Assembly (NCBI RefSeq): GCF_000013185.1
Contig: NC_007984.1
Coordinates: forward strand, 443,439-462,891
Length of the DNA: 19,453 nucleotides
DNA from: Baumannia cicadellinicola str. Hc (Homalodisca coagulata)
GTDB taxonomy: Bacteria > Pseudomonadota > Gammaproteobacteria > Enterobacterales > Enterobacteriaceae
Direction: 5' to 3'
Below the pieces are notes generated by a model, which saw only the letters and a list, made by a program, of their open reading frames with translations, searched no databases and was not told where the DNA came from. Below are positions 17,822 to 19,453 of the stretch, one piece after another. A program made the position numbers and the translations under genes. Position 1 is the first letter of the stretch, and every line of letters begins with the position of its first letter.

Positions 17822-18520
17822 TTAACGCAATTTTTTTGCAACCTGATTACGTAAATAAGTTGGTTTAATTTGATCTACAGAAAACAAGTAGCACTTACGC
17901 CATTGTTCCAGTGCTAGAGGTAGCATATCTTGCGCCGAAGGTAGAGCTACAATATTTTTATGGTTGTTGTTTATATTTTGTAATTGTAACTTTGCTAAAG
18001 ATGAATAGGTTATCCATCCCGTTCCTGCACATGCCCATTGTCCAGTTAGTTTTGGTATAATTTCAATCAGTTTTTCCGGTTTAAGTACTGCTTCTGATGT
18101 TGCACCTAACCATATGCCCTCATGATTACGGTAATATTGTGCACAATAAATTTCACCCATACGTGCATCAATAGCCACTAGAACCTTAGAAGCACCTGTC
18201 AGTCGCCAGGTGCTTTGAGCTAGTATTGCTAGTGTTGATATCCTTATTACAGATAATTTTGCACCTAATGCTAATCCTTGAGCAATACCAATACTAGTTC
18301 TTACTCCTGTAAAACTTCCTGGACCACAACTAAAAGCTAGAGCATCTAAGTCTGATAATGTAATTCCAGCTTCAGTTAATAAATTATCTACCATTGGTAG
18401 TATATATTGATTATGTTTACGAGGTGTAATAGCAAATTTATTACTAATATGATTATTAATAAGTAACGCTGCAGAACAGGCCTCTGTAGCTGTATCGATA
18501 GCTAAAATACAAACAGACAT
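17822..18520 (-). CDS. tsaB: TsaB, partner in tRNA t6A37 synthesis
   Basis: The 232-residue protein (231 in E. coli, formerly YeaZ) has an ASKHA fold. ILAIDTATEACSAAL is the N-terminal phosphate-1-like segment; CGPGSFTGVRTSIGIAQGLAL is the conserved core; AIDARMGEIYCAQY and EDMLP-like AQDMLPLA follow. With TsaC, TsaD and TsaE it makes threonylcarbamoyl-adenosine on ANN-decoding tRNAs. It is convergent with minE, 20 bp apart, with no terminator visible between. It lies 66 bp downstream of the L,D-transpeptidase gene. Its retention is expected, since t6A is close to essential in this group. Confidence 0.96.
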   Translation of the reverse strand: MSVCILAIDTATEACSAALLINNHISNKFAITPRKHNQYILPMVDNLLTEAGITLSDLDALAFSCGPGSFTGVRTSIGIAQGLALGAKLSVIRISTLAILAQSTWRLTGASKVLVAIDARMGEIYCAQYYRNHEGIWLGATSEAVLKPEKLIEIIPKLTGQWACAGTGWITYSSLAKLQLQNINNNHKNIVALPSAQDMLPLALEQWRKCYLFSVDQIKPTYLRNQVAKKLR

Positions 18521-18586
18521 AACTTAATTTAAGTTTATTAACTCATATGATGTAAAATTACATTATTTCATTACGTATATCATAGT

Positions 18587-19453
18587 TTAATGTGCTTTAT
18601 TTTTCATGCTAATACTGATTGGCATACCTGAACGACGCTGTATAGCCTTATTGACTACATCTTTATTGACACTAGGATGAAAAATAATATTAGCAATATT
18701 ACTTGGTATATGAATAGGTACTGGCTTGTGGGAGTTAAACTGTTCTGCAGTTGTAGAAAGTGGATCATGAACCTCTAAATACCTATTACCATTAGGCTCA
18801 ATACAAGCTTTCACAGGCTCATTAATTAGCTCAACTCGTACACCAACTGGGACATGATCAAATAGATATTTAAGGTCATTATCGCGTAATCTAATACAGC
18901 CATGACTTATACGTAAACCAATGCCAAAATTTGCATTAGTACCATGAATAGCATAACTATTACCAATGTAAAGCGCATATAAGCCCATTGGATTATTTGC
19001 ACCTGCTGGAAATACATCCGGTATTATTATTCCACGAGCTTTATATTCTTTTTTTATAGCGTTACTAGGAGTCCAAGAAGGAAGATGTTTTTTACGATGG
19101 ACTGATGTGACCCAACATGGTGTCTCTTGACCTAATTCTCCGATTCCTACTGGTAATACAACAACTTTATTAGTACCTTTTGGATAGTAATATAAACGCA
19201 TTTCCGCAATATTAATTATGATACCTATGTGTTTTGTATCTGGTAAAATTAGTTGTGTTGGAAAAATTAAATTTGTATTGGATTCCGGTAAATAAACATC
19301 TACATCAGGATTAGCCTCAAGCATATTACTAATACCCATACTAAATTTGGCGGAGAAATACTCAAGAGGAAATAGATTATTTTCCGGTATAGTAATTTGT
19401 TTATTATGCCCTATTAATCTACTTTTTCCCTTAGGAAGAGGATATATAGTAGC
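18587..19453 (-). CDS. L,D-transpeptidase of the ErfK/YbiS (LdtA/LdtB) type (partial, N-terminus beyond right edge)
   Basis: The frame is open to the right edge, giving 288 residues; only the signal peptide and first few residues should be missing. A LysM-like peptidoglycan-binding domain ([13 protein letters not shown] to QLILP) precedes the YkuD catalytic domain, with [26 protein letters not shown] and the active-site SHGCIRLR (Cys). It acts in the periplasm, where E. coli LdtA, LdtB and LdtC attach Braun lipoprotein to peptidoglycan. Features are mixed: [12 protein letters not shown] and PLEYF recall Ldt[11 protein letters not shown] and [11 protein letters not shown] recall LdtA, so I give no symbol. 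The internal ATG at 19339 is not the start, because the LysM sequence continues upstream of it. Confidence 0.93.
   Translation of the reverse strand, partial: ATIYPLPKGKSRLIGHNKQITIPENNLFPLEYFSAKFSMGISNMLEANPDVDVYLPESNTNLIFPTQLILPDTKHIGIIINIAEMRLYYYPKGTNKVVVLPVGIGELGQETPCWVTSVHRKKHLPSWTPSNAIKKEYKARGIIIPDVFPAGANNPMGLYALYIGNSYAIHGTNANFGIGLRISHGCIRLRDNDLKYLFDHVPVGVRVELINEPVKACIEPNGNRYLEVHDPLSTTAEQFNSHKPVPIHIPSNIANIIFHPSVNKDVVNKAIQRRSGMPISISMKNKAH

Noticed and set aside
18550..18563. ATGTAAAATTACAT palindrome between the L,D-transpeptidase gene and tsaB
   Set aside because: Short and made almost only of A and T; such palindromes are expected by chance in this composition.

Overview
The window looks like chromosome of a genome-reduced, AT-rich (about one-third G+C by eye) gammaproteobacterial insect endosymbiont related to Enterobacterales. 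Nearly every protein reads as a close, slightly degraded orthologue of its E. coli counterpart. Intergenic DNA is very AT-rich, mobile elements are absent, and gene order follows E. coli with many single genes deleted. Base composition and content would suit a Baumannia-like symbiont, but that name is a guess.

Region 1 (1-8924, all minus strand, read right to left) is a shrunken version of the E. coli rluC-rpmF-fab-tmk-hinT segment: rluC, rpmF, fabH, fabD, fabG, acpP, pabC, tmk, holB, a TatD-family gene (ycfH), hinT and a partial lpoB. It holds the start of fatty-acid synthesis (FabD, FabH, FabG and the carrier AcpP), a folate step (PabC), DNA replication (Tmk, HolB), ribosome parts (L32, RluC) and an activator of cell-wall synthesis (LpoB). 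Compared with E. coli, yceF, yceD, plsX, fabF, mltG, ptsG, fhuE and ycfL are missing from their usual places.

Region 2 (8925-17801, plus strand) starts with a long untranslated stretch and then rne, cut to its catalytic half. It continues with pyrC, sppA, gapA and the division-site operon minC-minD-minE. The flagellar and other genes that separate rne from pyrC in E. coli are gone. An identical 18-bp promoter-like element stands before sppA and after gapA, upstream of minC.

Region 3 (17802-19453, minus strand) holds tsaB (tRNA t6A synthesis) and an L,D-transpeptidase gene running off the right edge.

No tRNA, rRNA, CRISPR array, prophage, insertion sequence or unknown multi-gene system was found. 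The points of interest are reductive changes: a probable ATT start for lpoB, a truncated RNase E with an unfamiliar tail, a plsX-sized hole reduced to a hairpin-bearing spacer, a tandem repeat at the mltG deletion site, and the repeated promoter element.
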